Assembly (NCBI GenBank): GCA_964519885.1
Contig: CAZFLX010000005.1
Coordinates: 29,383 to 93,382, forward strand
Reading direction: 5' to 3'
From: GCA-002282575 sp964519885
GTDB lineage: Bacteria > Pseudomonadota > Gammaproteobacteria > Thiomicrospirales > Thiomicrospiraceae
Length of the DNA stretch: 64,000 bases
Position numbers and translations under genes: made by a program. Below are positions 28,574 through 37,254 of the stretch, piece after piece. Numbering within the stretch: the stretch's first letter is position 1; every line of letters starts with the position of its first letter. The notes under the pieces are model-generated. The model was given only the letters and a program-made list of their open reading frames with translations, did not search any database and was not told the DNA's origin.

Positions 28574-29332
28574 ATGCTGGATTCGCTGAACACCCATTCC
28601 TTTAGCGCCCACCAACTCGCCAAACGCTACAAGCAACGCAGTGTTGTTGAAGATGTGAGCTTTTCCGTCAAAAGCGGTGAAGTCATCGGCTTGCTAGGCC
28701 CCAATGGTGCTGGAAAAACCACCACCTTCTACATGATGACCGGATTAATTAAAAGTGACGCGGGCAAAATTTTACTTGACGATCAAGATATTACTTTGCT
28801 GCCCATGCATCAGCGCGCCAAACTGGGTATTGGCTACTTACCCCAAGAAGCTTCTATTTTCAGAAGACTTTCAGTAAGTGACAATATCATGGCGATTTTA
28901 GAAATGCAGAGAGAGCTCGATACTGCACAACGTCAAGATCGTTTGGAAACTCTGCTCGAAGCGCTAGCCATAACCCATATTCGCGACAGTATTGGTCAAG
29001 CCCTGTCCGGCGGGGAACGTAGACGTGTTGAAATTGCGCGCGCTTTAGCTATTAATCCGCACTTCTTATTGCTGGACGAGCCCTTCGCTGGCGTCGATCC
29101 CATCGCCGTAGCCGATATCCAAAGCATCATTCGCCAGCTTCAGCAAAGTGGGATTGGCATTCTCATAACCGATCATAATGTGCGTGAAACCCTAGCAGTA
29201 GTTGATCGAGCGTATATTCTATCTCAAGGCCATATCCTAGCCCAAGGAACACCTAACGAGTTGTTAACTAACCCAAAAGTGATTGAAGCCTACTTAGGTG
29301 AAAACTACGGGTCTGGGTTAATCAACGAATAA
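28574..29332 (+). CDS. lptB: LPS export ABC transporter ATP-binding protein LptB
   Basis: LptB is the ATPase dimer that powers LPS extraction by LptFG. The 252 residues contain Walker A GPNGAGKTT (42-50), the signature LSGGERRRVEIARAL, Walker B LLLDEPFAGVDP and the H-loop ITDHNVRET. The segment GIGYLPQEASIFRRLSV is LptB-specific. It starts 9 bp after lptA with AGGAAAA upstream. Confidence 0.96.
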   Translation: MLDSLNTHSFSAHQLAKRYKQRSVVEDVSFSVKSGEVIGLLGPNGAGKTTTFYMMTGLIKSDAGKILLDDQDITLLPMHQRAKLGIGYLPQEASIFRRLSVSDNIMAILEMQRELDTAQRQDRLETLLEALAITHIRDSIGQALSGGERRRVEIARALAINPHFLLLDEPFAGVDPIAVADIQSIIRQLQQSGIGILITDHNVRETLAVVDRAYILSQGHILAQGTPNELLTNPKVIEAYLGENYGSGLINE

Positions 29333-29493
29333 ATCAAGTTTAGCCACTAGACAAACGCTCCACAGCGTGATTAAATCAAATTGACAGTGATGCAAACTGT
29401 AACAAATTTCACCCCTTTGCCATTTAAGCCTTCAATTGAACGTGCTTAGATAGTTTGGATGAGATAGTGACAAATAATAAGGAGAGAATGACT

Positions 29494-29781
29494 ATGCAAG
29501 TAAATATTACTGGACACCATGTCGATGTCACCGAGGGGCTACGCGGCCATTGTGATGAAAAATTGGCACGCATTAAACGTCATTTTGATCAAGCCATCAG
29601 TATTCATGTCACACTAGAAGTGGACAATAAAGTGCAAAAAGCCAGTGCTAACCTGCATGCTTCGGGACATGATTTTCATGCAGAAGCTCAAGATGCCGAT
29701 ATGTATTTGGCCATTGATGCCATGACCGATAAATTAGATCGTCAAGTTCTGAAATACAAAGAAAAGTTGAAAGCACACTAA
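29494..29781 (+). CDS. hpf: Ribosome hibernation promoting factor (HPF/YfiA family, short form)
   Basis: HPF binds the 30S decoding channel and promotes inactive ribosome dimers in stationary phase. I use ATG 29494 (95 residues, MQVNITG), which gives 9 nt from GGAG at 29481-29484 and matches the usual N-terminus. ATGs at 29488 and further upstream are poorer. The protein is the short form with no C-terminal dimerisation extension. In many relatives rpoN lies between lptB and hpf; here hpf follows lptB after 161 bp with no rpoN. Confidence 0.93.
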   Translation: MQVNITGHHVDVTEGLRGHCDEKLARIKRHFDQAISIHVTLEVDNKVQKASANLHASGHDFHAEAQDADMYLAIDAMTDKLDRQVLKYKEKLKAH

Positions 29782-29793
29782 TATCAACATGCT

Positions 29794-29822
29794 AAAAATA
29801 GCCTCTGCATGAGGCTATTTTT
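29794..29822 (+). terminator. Intrinsic terminator of hpf
   Basis: A perfect 12-bp stem, AAAAATAGCCTC / GAGGCTATTTTT, closes a TGCAT loop. The 3' arm ends in a T-run. Confidence 0.9.
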
Positions 29823-29847
29823 ATATATCAGCTCTAAGGAGTACAAA

Positions 29848-30165
29848 ATGAGTTTTCCGACCTATTCACTGATCTGTGGCCGTGGTGGTTCTATGAGTAT
29901 TACCTTCAAGACTCACTATCTCGCCATCCATAATGAACTAAAAGATAGCGTCGAAAATAGCATTATTCCTTACACTAGCATCTGTGGCGTTGATGAAGAA
30001 CATCTTAACGATGGTTTATCTAGCTTAAGACGTATCCACATCAATCTAATTTGCTCTCGCATCAAGTCTATTGAAAGTGATAACTCTAAGGATGCTGAAG
30101 AAATCTTATTACATTTACTCAGCCACACGATTAAAAGTAATACGACCTGCGACATACCAACTTAA
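29848..30165 (+). CDS. Small protein of unknown function
   Basis: I do not recognise this 105-residue protein. ATG 29848 is supported by AAGGAG 7-8 nt upstream. An ATG-containing frame from 29809 would run through the hpf terminator and is unlikely. There is no signal peptide or TM helix. It has four cysteines (SLICGRGG, TSICGVDEE, NLICSRIK, NTTCDIPT) and an acidic central part. The last four bases overlap the end of the convergent DUF455 gene. It lies alone between the hpf terminator and that gene, so it probably has its own promoter. The good ribosome-binding site and full-length open frame favour a real gene. Confidence 0.6.
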   Translation: MSFPTYSLICGRGGSMSITFKTHYLAIHNELKDSVENSIIPYTSICGVDEEHLNDGLSSLRRIHINLICSRIKSIESDNSKDAEEILLHLLSHTIKSNTTCDIPT

Positions 30166-30986
30166 TTGGATAACGCCTTGTTTGATGCATTCGCTGATAA
30201 ACTCATCAACCAAGCCAATTCAACTTCTGAAAATCCCGCTTGGCGTCGAGCCTCTAGGTTAAAAGGTGGTTTTAATCCTCCTTTCAAATGGGTATCGATC
30301 AGCATTTTAAAGGTATCGAATCGATCTAAGCCTCGCTGCTGACATAACCAGTTGAACCACTTTGAGCCGACCGCGACATGACCTACTTCATCGCGTAGTA
30401 AAATATGCAATATTTCAACCGCTCTCGTTTCGCCCACTGCACGCAGTTTTTTCATCATGTCCGGCGTGACGTCTAAGCCTCTTGCCTCTAAGGTTCTGGG
30501 TACCAGTGCCATCCGCGCCAATACATCAAATGCTGTTTCATGGGTAGTTTCCCACAAACCATTGTGGGCAGGAAAATCGCCATAATCGTAACCATAGCCG
30601 GCTAACTGCTCACGCAATAATTGAAAATGATAAGCTTCTTCAGAGGCTACTTTCAACCAATCATCGATAAAGTCGGCAGACATTTGTTGAAAACGATAAA
30701 CGGCATCTAATGCTAAGTTCACCGCATTAAATTCAATGTGCGCGATGGAGTGAAGTAAACTCGCTCTACCTTCATGAGAACCCAAACCTCGCGCTTTCAG
30801 CAATTTTGGCGAAACCAACTCAGGACGATCGGGTCGCCCCGGTTGTACAATGGCAACAACCTCGGTAGGCTCCAGACTCAATCGTTGTTCACGCCAGTCT
30901 TCGAGCAGTGCAAACACAGCTTGTGCTTTTTGTTCAACTTTCACATGCATCAGTGCCTCATAGGCACGTTGATAGACAGAATCCAT
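30162..30986 (-). CDS. DUF455 family ferritin-like protein
   Basis: A 274-residue all-helical protein of the ferritin-like superfamily (DUF455), related in fold to the tRNA hydroxylase MiaE. Metal-binding-type carboxylate/histidine pairs are visible in HIEFNAVNLALDA, SEEAYHFQLL, ETRAVEIL and RDEVGHVAVG, spaced like a four-helix diiron site. Sequence PHNGLWE-like motif AHNGLWETT and PRTLEARGLDVTP are family hallmarks. The reaction is unknown. Its ATG abuts the glycerate kinase stop directly, so the two are co-transcribed after greA. Confidence 0.82.
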   Translation of the reverse strand: MDSVYQRAYEALMHVKVEQKAQAVFALLEDWREQRLSLEPTEVVAIVQPGRPDRPELVSPKLLKARGLGSHEGRASLLHSIAHIEFNAVNLALDAVYRFQQMSADFIDDWLKVASEEAYHFQLLREQLAGYGYDYGDFPAHNGLWETTHETAFDVLARMALVPRTLEARGLDVTPDMMKKLRAVGETRAVEILHILLRDEVGHVAVGSKWFNWLCQQRGLDRFDTFKMLIDTHLKGGLKPPFNLEARRQAGFSEVELAWLMSLSANASNKALSN

Positions 30987-32120
30987 TTACTCAGACCCCT
31001 CACACGACAAAATCATCACATCGTTCACATTAGTACCCGTATAGCCTATGTGTAATAAAGCACCAATATCTGCCAACAGTGCATGTGCATTGGCTTGAGC
31101 TAGCGTTGTTTCGACACACCAACCCTGCTGTTGCGCCATTAAAATACTTTCCTGATTCACACAAGCACCCGCCTCTGCCGTCGTACCATCACCCCCATCA
31201 CTGGCCAAGGCAATGAATTGCCACGCAAAGCCGACATCACGTAATTTCCAAGCAACCAATAATGCCAAATGTTGCATACGACCACCCGCAGGTGGATCGG
31301 CTGGCAACTCAACCAGAGGCTCACCACCCCACACCATCACCGTCCCAACTCGCGCCTGAGCAACAATCTGCTCTGCCAACTGATTCACTGCTACTTTCAC
31401 GTATTCAGGCTGGATCTGTGCTTCAGGTAAATACATTGTAAGACGTTGACGCAAACGCTGATTATCCGCCAAAGAATGCGTTATTACCCGATCATCATCC
31501 AAAGCACCGAATAACAAGCCAGAACCCACCGATGCTAAGTCTTGATTTGGCACATCTGCAATCATCAATTGCAGTATCTGCGATGACGTTGGGAAATGCG
31601 TCAACAACTTGCCGCCTTTAATCATAGATAGGTCTTTACGAGCCTGATTAATACGTTGAATATCCCAACCAGAAGCCAACCAATCTTGAGTCTGGTTTTG
31701 TAATCGAGACAAATCCCAAGATTCAGGTAACACCTCAACTAAAGATGAAGCACCTCCCGAAAGTAAAAACAACACACGGGCATTTTGTGGAAGTTGTTCG
31801 ACAAATGCAACAAGCGCCTGACCCGCTTTAAGTGATGATTCATCGGGTACAGGATGACCCGCGGCAAAGCATTGAATACGTGAATCGCTAATGAGGGGCG
31901 CACAAGGCGCTTTACACACCATCAAACCCGCGACTAAGCGCTGACCAGCTAGACTTAATGCCCCCGTCAGCATCGATTCCGCCGCCTTACCTACAGCAAT
32001 GGCATACCAGGGTTGCTCAAACCAAGTGGATTGTGTCGCATCTGAAAAAAAGGAAGCGACCAAATGGTCGCCTCGGCAATCGAGCAAAGCCTTATGTAAG
32101 GCTGCTAAAGCATCAGACAT
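30987..32120 (-). CDS. Glycerate 2-kinase, DUF4147/MOFRL type (GckA/TtuD-like)
   Basis: This 377-residue protein belongs to the class-II glycerate kinases, which phosphorylate D-glycerate to 2-phosphoglycerate. The N-terminal DUF4147 domain contains AVGKAAESM and LFLLSGGASSLVE. The C-terminal MOFRL domain carries ALASDGGDGTTAEAGA. It is somewhat shorter than the usual 410-430 residues. It overlaps greA by 8 bp. Some homologues were called hydroxypyruvate reductase, which I consider a legacy name. Confidence 0.86.
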   Translation of the reverse strand: MSDALAALHKALLDCRGDHLVASFFSDATQSTWFEQPWYAIAVGKAAESMLTGALSLAGQRLVAGLMVCKAPCAPLISDSRIQCFAAGHPVPDESSLKAGQALVAFVEQLPQNARVLFLLSGGASSLVEVLPESWDLSRLQNQTQDWLASGWDIQRINQARKDLSMIKGGKLLTHFPTSSQILQLMIADVPNQDLASVGSGLLFGALDDDRVITHSLADNQRLRQRLTMYLPEAQIQPEYVKVAVNQLAEQIVAQARVGTVMVWGGEPLVELPADPPAGGRMQHLALLVAWKLRDVGFAWQFIALASDGGDGTTAEAGACVNQESILMAQQQGWCVETTLAQANAHALLADIGALLHIGYTGTNVNDVMILSCEGSE

Positions 32121-32592
32121 AACTAACCGTTAATATTTCATACTCGATATCGCCACTAGGCGCTTTAACAGTAATTTCATCACCCTCTTCTTTACCAATT
32201 AACGCACGCGCAATGGGAGAGTTAACGGAAATTTTATTGTGATTCAAGTCAGCTTCTTCATCACCCACAATTTGGTATATCACCGTATCTTCATTTTCAA
32301 TATTCAATAACTCGACAGTCGCGCCAAACACAATTTTTCCGTGCGACTGAATCAAAGCAATATCAATAATTTGCGCATGAGAAAGCACAGACTCAATATG
32401 ACGAATACGTGCTTCTAGCAAACCTTGCTGTTCACGCGCAGCATGGTATTCAGCATTTTCTTTCAAATCCCCATGCGCACGCGCTTCAGCAATTGCTTCA
32501 GCAATACTCGGACGGTCAACATTTTTCAACTTGGTCAATTCTTGACGCAAGTGCTCTGCACCGGCAGCCGTTAATGGAGGACGTGTACTCAT
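32113..32592 (-). CDS. greA: Transcription elongation factor GreA
   Basis: GreA rescues backtracked RNA polymerase by stimulating transcript cleavage. The 159 residues have the N-terminal coiled coil (about 1-75, with RAHGDLKENAEYHAAREQQG core GDLKENAEY at its acidic tip) and an FKBP-like C-terminal domain ending in NSPIARALIGKEEGDEI. AAGGAG lies upstream of the ATG. It follows carB, but a terminator stands between them. Confidence 0.96.
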   Translation of the reverse strand: MSTRPPLTAAGAEHLRQELTKLKNVDRPSIAEAIAEARAHGDLKENAEYHAAREQQGLLEARIRHIESVLSHAQIIDIALIQSHGKIVFGATVELLNIENEDTVIYQIVGDEEADLNHNKISVNSPIARALIGKEEGDEITVKAPSGDIEYEILTVSYV

Positions 32593-32638
32593 GAACTAAA
32601 CTCCTTTAGCTTTTAGGGGTCTGTACTAGGATAAAAAT

Positions 32639-32668
32639 AAGCCGCGCTTATTGAATTAAGCACGGCTT
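32639..32668 (-). terminator. Intrinsic terminator of carAB
   Basis: The stem AAGCCG..GCTTA / TAAGC..CGGCTT, with one mismatch and a 6-nt loop, is followed on the minus strand by TTATTTTTAT. It lies between carB's neighbour greA and carB; since both are read leftward, it sits upstream of greA and downstream of carB would need read-through direction checked: it lies 22 bp beyond the carB stop's right-hand side in map terms, inside the greA-carB gap. Confidence 0.3.
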
Positions 32669-32689
32669 TCACTAGACGAATCAAGGTAA

Positions 32690-35600
32690 TTAGATTAAAT
32701 CTTGGATACGATATACCGGCTGATCGTTAATATAATCCATCGCCATCGCCATGGCCTCAGCACCCGCTACAGTTGTTGTATAGGCGACACGATGCATCAG
32801 AGCTTCACGACGAATCGAGAAAGAATCGGCAACTCCCATCGCTCCGTCTGAAGTATTGACGATTAAGGCAATCTCATCATTCTTGATCATATCAACGATG
32901 TTGGGACGCCCTTCAGTCACTTTATTCACTACCGAATGGGCAATCCCCACTTCAGTGAGTGTTTTAGAAGTACCTCGTGTAGCAACAATTTCGAAACCAC
33001 GCGCAATCAGCATTTTTGCAACTTCCACGGAAGCGTTACGATCAGCTTGACGTACCGAGATAAAGGCTTTACCACCCGTTGGCAATACCGTCCCCGCTGC
33101 TAACAATCCTTTAGCGAAGGCTTGAGCAAAGTTCTGACCAATACCCATTACTTCACCCGTTGACTTCATTTCTGGACCAAGAATCGGATCCACGCCACCA
33201 AACTTAATGAAGGGGAAAACCACTTCTTTTACCGAAACATGCTCAGGCAAAATTTCTTTGGTAAAGTTTTGTGACGCCAAACTGGTTCCAGCCATGACAC
33301 GCGCAGCAACCTTCGCTAAAGGCGCACCAATGGCTTTAGACACAAAAGGCGCAGTACGTGAAGCACGTGGATTTACCTCAAGCACGTAAATATCTTCACC
33401 TTTAACAGCAAATTGTACGTTCATCAAACCACGTACTTTTAATGCAAACGCCATGGCTTCAGTTTGACGACGAATTTCATCCTGAATATGCGCAGGCACT
33501 GTGTAAGGCGGCAATGAACAAGCCGAGTCACCTGAGTGGATACCCGCTTGCTCAATATGTTCCATCAAGCCACCAATGACGACTTGCTCACCGTCACAAA
33601 TTGCATCAACATCAAGTTCTGTAGCATCGTCTAAGAAGCGGTCTAATAGCACCGGTGAATCATTAGAAACCTGAACCGCTTCACGCATGTAACGTGATAA
33701 GTCTTTCTCACTATAGACAATTTCCATGGCACGTCCACCCAACACATAAGAAGGACGAACGACTAAGGGATAGCCAATTTCATCGGCTAAGGTGAGTGCT
33801 TGTTCCGGTGTACGAGCGGTACGGTTAGCAGGCTGACGCAACCCCAATTCTTGCAATAATTTTTGGAATCGCTCACGGTCTTCCGCTAAGTCGATTGAGT
33901 CAGGCGAAGTACCAATAATCGGCACGCCCGCAGCCTCTAAATCGCGCGATAATTTCAGTGGTGTTTGACCACCATACTGAACGATCACCCCTTCTGGCTT
34001 TTCAACAGCAACAATTTCGAGTACATCTTCCAGTGTTAAAGGCTCAAAATATAAGCGATCGGATGTGTCATAATCTGTTGAAACCGTTTCTGGGTTACAG
34101 TTGACCATAATGGTTTCAAACCCATCTTCGCGCAATGCCATAGCGGCATGAACACAGCAATAGTCAAACTCAATACCTTGACCAATACGATTAGGTCCAC
34201 CACCCAAAATCATGATTTTACGTTTATCAGTCGGTGCGGCTTCACACACTTGCTCGTAAGTAGAGTACAAATAAGCGGTATTGGTAGCAAACTCAGCAGC
34301 ACAGGTGTCGACGCGCTTGTAAACGGGTTTAACGCCTAAGGTATGACGGAATTTACGTAAAAAGGCGCTATCGGTGTTCAATAGTTTAGCCAAACGCATG
34401 TCCGAAAAGCCTTTACGCTTCAATTTCAGCATACGATCTTTATCGAGCGCATCCAAGCCACCTGAAACGACCTTTTGCTCTTCACGCACAATATCTTCAA
34501 CCTGCGCCAAAAACCAAGGGTCAATCGAGCAAACCTCAAAGACTTCTTCCAAACTCCAGCCAAAACGGAAAGCATCAGCCAGATACCATAACCGATCAGG
34601 ACCTGGAGAACGCAATTCATGACGCAAAATATCCCGCACTGACTTGTCGTCCATGCTGCTCAAATCGAGCATTGGATCTAGGCCTGTTTTACCCGTTTCC
34701 AAGCCACGAATGGCTTTTTGCAATGACTCTTGGAAGGTACGTCCCATCGCCATCACTTCACCCACCGACTTCATTTGTGTCGACAAGCGTGGCTCGGCTT
34801 GTGGGAACTTCTCAAAGGTAAAGCGTGGGATTTTGGTAACCACATAGTCAATCGAAGGCTCGAATGACGCCGGTGTGAGACCGCCTGTGATGTCGTTGGT
34901 TAATTCATCCAAGGTGTAACCAATCGCTAACTTAGCTGCCACTTTCGCAATCGGGAAACCCGTTGCTTTAGAAGCTAAAGCCGATGAACGCGATACGCGT
35001 GGATTCATCTCGATGACAATCATGCGACCATCTTTAGGATTGATAGCAAACTGGACGTTAGAGCCGCCTGTTTCCACGCCAATTTCACGCAGAATAGCAA
35101 TCGAAGCATTACGCATGATTTGGTATTCTTTGTCGGTCAGTGTTTGCGCAGGCGCAACGGTAATTGAGTCGCCTGTATGCACGCCCATAGGGTCAAAGTT
35201 TTCAATCGAGCAGACAATAATACAGTTATCTTTGGTGTCACGCACCACTTCCATCTCGTACTCTTTCCAACCCAGAATCGACTCTTCAATGAGCAGTTCA
35301 TTGGTTGGCGACATGTACAAGCCATGCTTACAAATTTGTTCAAATTCATCTTTATTGTAAGCAATACCACCACCCGTGCCACCTAAGGTGAACGAAGGAC
35401 GAATGACTGTCGGGAAACCGACGCGCTGTTGAATCGCCCAGGCTTCATCTAGTGTGTGCGCGACACCTGAGTCAGGCACATCAATACCAATTTTAAGCAT
35501 CGCTTGACGGAATTTTTCGCGGTCTTCACCCTTATCAATTGCTTCGGGTTTGGCACCAATCAATTCGACATTGAACTTGTCTAAAACACCATTGCGCCAT

Positions 35601-35905
35601 AAATCTAAGGCGCAGTTCAATGCGGTTTGCCCACCCATGGTTGGCAACAAAGCATCGGGACGCTCTTTTTCAATAATGCTGGCAACCGTTTGCCAAGTAA
35701 TGGCTTCGATATAGGTCGCATCGGCCATATCAGGGTCGGTCATAATGGTGGCTGGGTTAGAGTTTACCAACACCACGCGATAACCTTCTTCACGCAAGGC
35801 TTTACAGGCTTGAGCGCCTGAATAGTCAAATTCACACGCCTGACCAATAACAATCGGGCCAGCACCAATAATTAATACGCTTTTAATATCTGTTCTTTTG
35901 GGCAT
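32690..35905 (-). CDS. carB: Carbamoyl-phosphate synthase, large subunit
   Basis: CarB makes carbamoyl phosphate from bicarbonate, ammonia delivered by CarA, and two ATP, feeding arginine and pyrimidine synthesis. The 1071 residues hold two homologous ATP-grasp halves, each starting with a GAGPIVIGQ- or GGGPNRIGQ-type motif. The oligomerisation domain follows the first half, and a C-terminal MGS-like allosteric domain (about 935-1071) binds UMP and ornithine in relatives. Length is normal. It follows carA by 26 bp. Confidence 0.97.
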   Translation of the reverse strand: MPKRTDIKSVLIIGAGPIVIGQACEFDYSGAQACKALREEGYRVVLVNSNPATIMTDPDMADATYIEAITWQTVASIIEKERPDALLPTMGGQTALNCALDLWRNGVLDKFNVELIGAKPEAIDKGEDREKFRQAMLKIGIDVPDSGVAHTLDEAWAIQQRVGFPTVIRPSFTLGGTGGGIAYNKDEFEQICKHGLYMSPTNELLIEESILGWKEYEMEVVRDTKDNCIIVCSIENFDPMGVHTGDSITVAPAQTLTDKEYQIMRNASIAILREIGVETGGSNVQFAINPKDGRMIVIEMNPRVSRSSALASKATGFPIAKVAAKLAIGYTLDELTNDITGGLTPASFEPSIDYVVTKIPRFTFEKFPQAEPRLSTQMKSVGEVMAMGRTFQESLQKAIRGLETGKTGLDPMLDLSSMDDKSVRDILRHELRSPGPDRLWYLADAFRFGWSLEEVFEVCSIDPWFLAQVEDIVREEQKVVSGGLDALDKDRMLKLKRKGFSDMRLAKLLNTDSAFLRKFRHTLGVKPVYKRVDTCAAEFATNTAYLYSTYEQVCEAAPTDKRKIMILGGGPNRIGQGIEFDYCCVHAAMALREDGFETIMVNCNPETVSTDYDTSDRLYFEPLTLEDVLEIVAVEKPEGVIVQYGGQTPLKLSRDLEAAGVPIIGTSPDSIDLAEDRERFQKLLQELGLRQPANRTARTPEQALTLADEIGYPLVVRPSYVLGGRAMEIVYSEKDLSRYMREAVQVSNDSPVLLDRFLDDATELDVDAICDGEQVVIGGLMEHIEQAGIHSGDSACSLPPYTVPAHIQDEIRRQTEAMAFALKVRGLMNVQFAVKGEDIYVLEVNPRASRTAPFVSKAIGAPLAKVAARVMAGTSLASQNFTKEILPEHVSVKEVVFPFIKFGGVDPILGPEMKSTGEVMGIGQNFAQAFAKGLLAAGTVLPTGGKAFISVRQADRNASVEVAKMLIARGFEIVATRGTSKTLTEVGIAHSVVNKVTEGRPNIVDMIKNDEIALIVNTSDGAMGVADSFSIRREALMHRVAYTTTVAGAEAMAMAMDYINDQPVYRIQDLI

Positions 35906-35931
35906 CGTCTTATTCCTTTACAGTGCTCGAG

Positions 35932-37062
35932 TTAGGCGCGACGCGCAGCCATATTGGCAATAAATTCATCAAACAGGTAGGCCAAATCGTGCGGGCCTGG
36001 ACTGGCTTCAGGGTGTCCCTGGAAACTAAAGAAAGGTTTATTGGCAAAACGAATGCCCTGATTTGACTGGTCAAATAGGGAACGATGTGTGGCTTGCACA
36101 CCAGCCGGTAACGTAGACTCATCCACGGCAAAGCCATGATTCTGTGCGGTGATTAACACCTTGCCTGAGCGCATGTCTTGTACCGGATGGTTACCACCAT
36201 GATGACCAAACTTCATTTTTAGTGTTTTAGCGCCCGAGGCTAACGCCAATAATTGATGACCCAGGCAAATGCCATAAATCGGGGTGTCGCCTTGAATTAA
36301 CTCTGCAATCGCCTCAATGGCATAGCCACAAGCTGCGGGATCACCGGGACCATTCGATAAGAAAATCCCATCCGGATTCAGTGCCTTCACTTCGCTGGCA
36401 GGCGTGTTGGCTGGAACGACCGTTAAACGACAACCACGCTCGGTTAGCATGCGCAGGATGTTGGTCTTAACCCCATAATCGTAAGCAACGACATGGTAAG
36501 GTAATTCTGCATCGTTTTTAACAGCAAACCCCTCACCTAAACGCCACTCGCCTTCACGGAAGGTATAACTCTGCTTAGCCGTGACTTCGATGGCCAAATC
36601 CATGCCATCTAGCCCCGCAAAGGCTTGCGCTTTGGCAATGGCGGCTTGTGCGTCAATTTCATCGGCTGCAATGATCACGCCATTCTGAGCGCCTTTTTCA
36701 CGTAACACCCGGGTTAACTCGCGCGTATCAATGTCGGCAATAGCCACCACATTTTGCTGCACTAAATAGTCAGCAAGTGAATGTTGCGCGCGAAAACTGG
36801 AGTGCATTAAGGGCAAATCGCGAATGATGAGACCACTGGCCATGACAGCACCGCTTTCGGCATCCTCATCATTAACGCCAACGTTACCAATATGTGGATA
36901 GGTCAGCGTCACCAGCTGACGAAAATAGGAAGGATCCGTCAGAATCTCTTGATATCCAGTCATTGAGGTATTAAATACCACCTCACCTACGGTTTCTCCT
37001 GCAGCGCCAATTGACTCGCCCCAGAACAAACTGCCATCTGCCAATGCCAGTAACGCTTTCAT
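35932..37062 (-). CDS. carA: Carbamoyl-phosphate synthase, small (glutaminase) subunit
   Basis: CarA hydrolyses glutamine and channels ammonia to CarB. The 376 residues comprise a CPSase small-chain N-domain and a class-I glutamine amidotransferase. The nucleophile is Cys266 in YGICLGHQ, and the His350/Glu352 pair lies in FQGHPEASPGP. It is preceded by a 150-nt leader carrying a small ORF and a terminator, so expression may be attenuated. Confidence 0.97.
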   Translation of the reverse strand: MKALLALADGSLFWGESIGAAGETVGEVVFNTSMTGYQEILTDPSYFRQLVTLTYPHIGNVGVNDEDAESGAVMASGLIIRDLPLMHSSFRAQHSLADYLVQQNVVAIADIDTRELTRVLREKGAQNGVIIAADEIDAQAAIAKAQAFAGLDGMDLAIEVTAKQSYTFREGEWRLGEGFAVKNDAELPYHVVAYDYGVKTNILRMLTERGCRLTVVPANTPASEVKALNPDGIFLSNGPGDPAACGYAIEAIAELIQGDTPIYGICLGHQLLALASGAKTLKMKFGHHGGNHPVQDMRSGKVLITAQNHGFAVDESTLPAGVQATHRSLFDQSNQGIRFANKPFFSFQGHPEASPGPHDLAYLFDEFIANMAARRA

Positions 37063-37120
37063 CTACCCACTTCCCTATCTCTTTAACCCGAATGTCCTAA
37101 TAATGCCAAATTTGCGATAC

Positions 37121-37155
37121 AAAAAAACGGAGAAGGCAGAGCCAACTCCGTTTTT
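37121..37155 (-). terminator. Rho-independent terminator in the carAB leader
   Basis: The 10-bp stem AAAAACGGAG / CTCCGTTTTT is extended by GGC/GCC after a 2x2 mismatch, with a 3-nt loop. On the minus strand seven T residues end it. It lies 58 nt before the carA ATG. It can end dapB transcripts, but it is also downstream of a good promoter (37219-37248), so it may act as an attenuator for carAB. Confidence 0.8.
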
Positions 37156-37158
37156 AAC

Positions 37159-37191
37159 TTATTCTGTGATGTGACCCGTTGTTGTCAACAC
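37159..37191 (-). CDS. Possible leader peptide ORF of carAB
   Basis: A ten-codon frame starts at GTG 37191 (or TTG 37188), reads VLTTTGHITE and stops at TAA 37161-37159. GGAG at 37202-37205 lies 10 nt upstream of the GTG. The stop codon is 3 nt before the terminator stem, so a ribosome ending there would cover the 5' arm. Four of the ten codons are Thr. This is a candidate only; no homologue is known to me. Confidence 0.35.
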   Translation of the reverse strand: MLTTTGHITE

Positions 37192-37218
37192 GTCTTTAGT
37201 ACTCCGCTAATTTTGAAC

Positions 37219-37248
37219 ATTATAGCGCAAATTGGGTTACTAAGTCCA
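37219..37248 (-). promoter_or_regulatory. Sigma-70 promoter for carAB
   Basis: TGGACT (37243-37248) and a perfect TATAAT (37219-37224) on the minus strand are separated by 18 bp. The predicted start near 37212 gives a leader of about 150 nt. Confidence 0.65.
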
Positions 37249-37254
37249 GATGAA

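Noticed and set aside
32639..32668. Reading this hairpin as a carAB terminator
   Set aside because: Both greA and carB are read leftward, so a minus-strand hairpin in the gap at 32593-32689 lies downstream of carB and upstream of greA. That fits a carAB terminator by position, but the mismatch and interrupted T-run keep confidence low.
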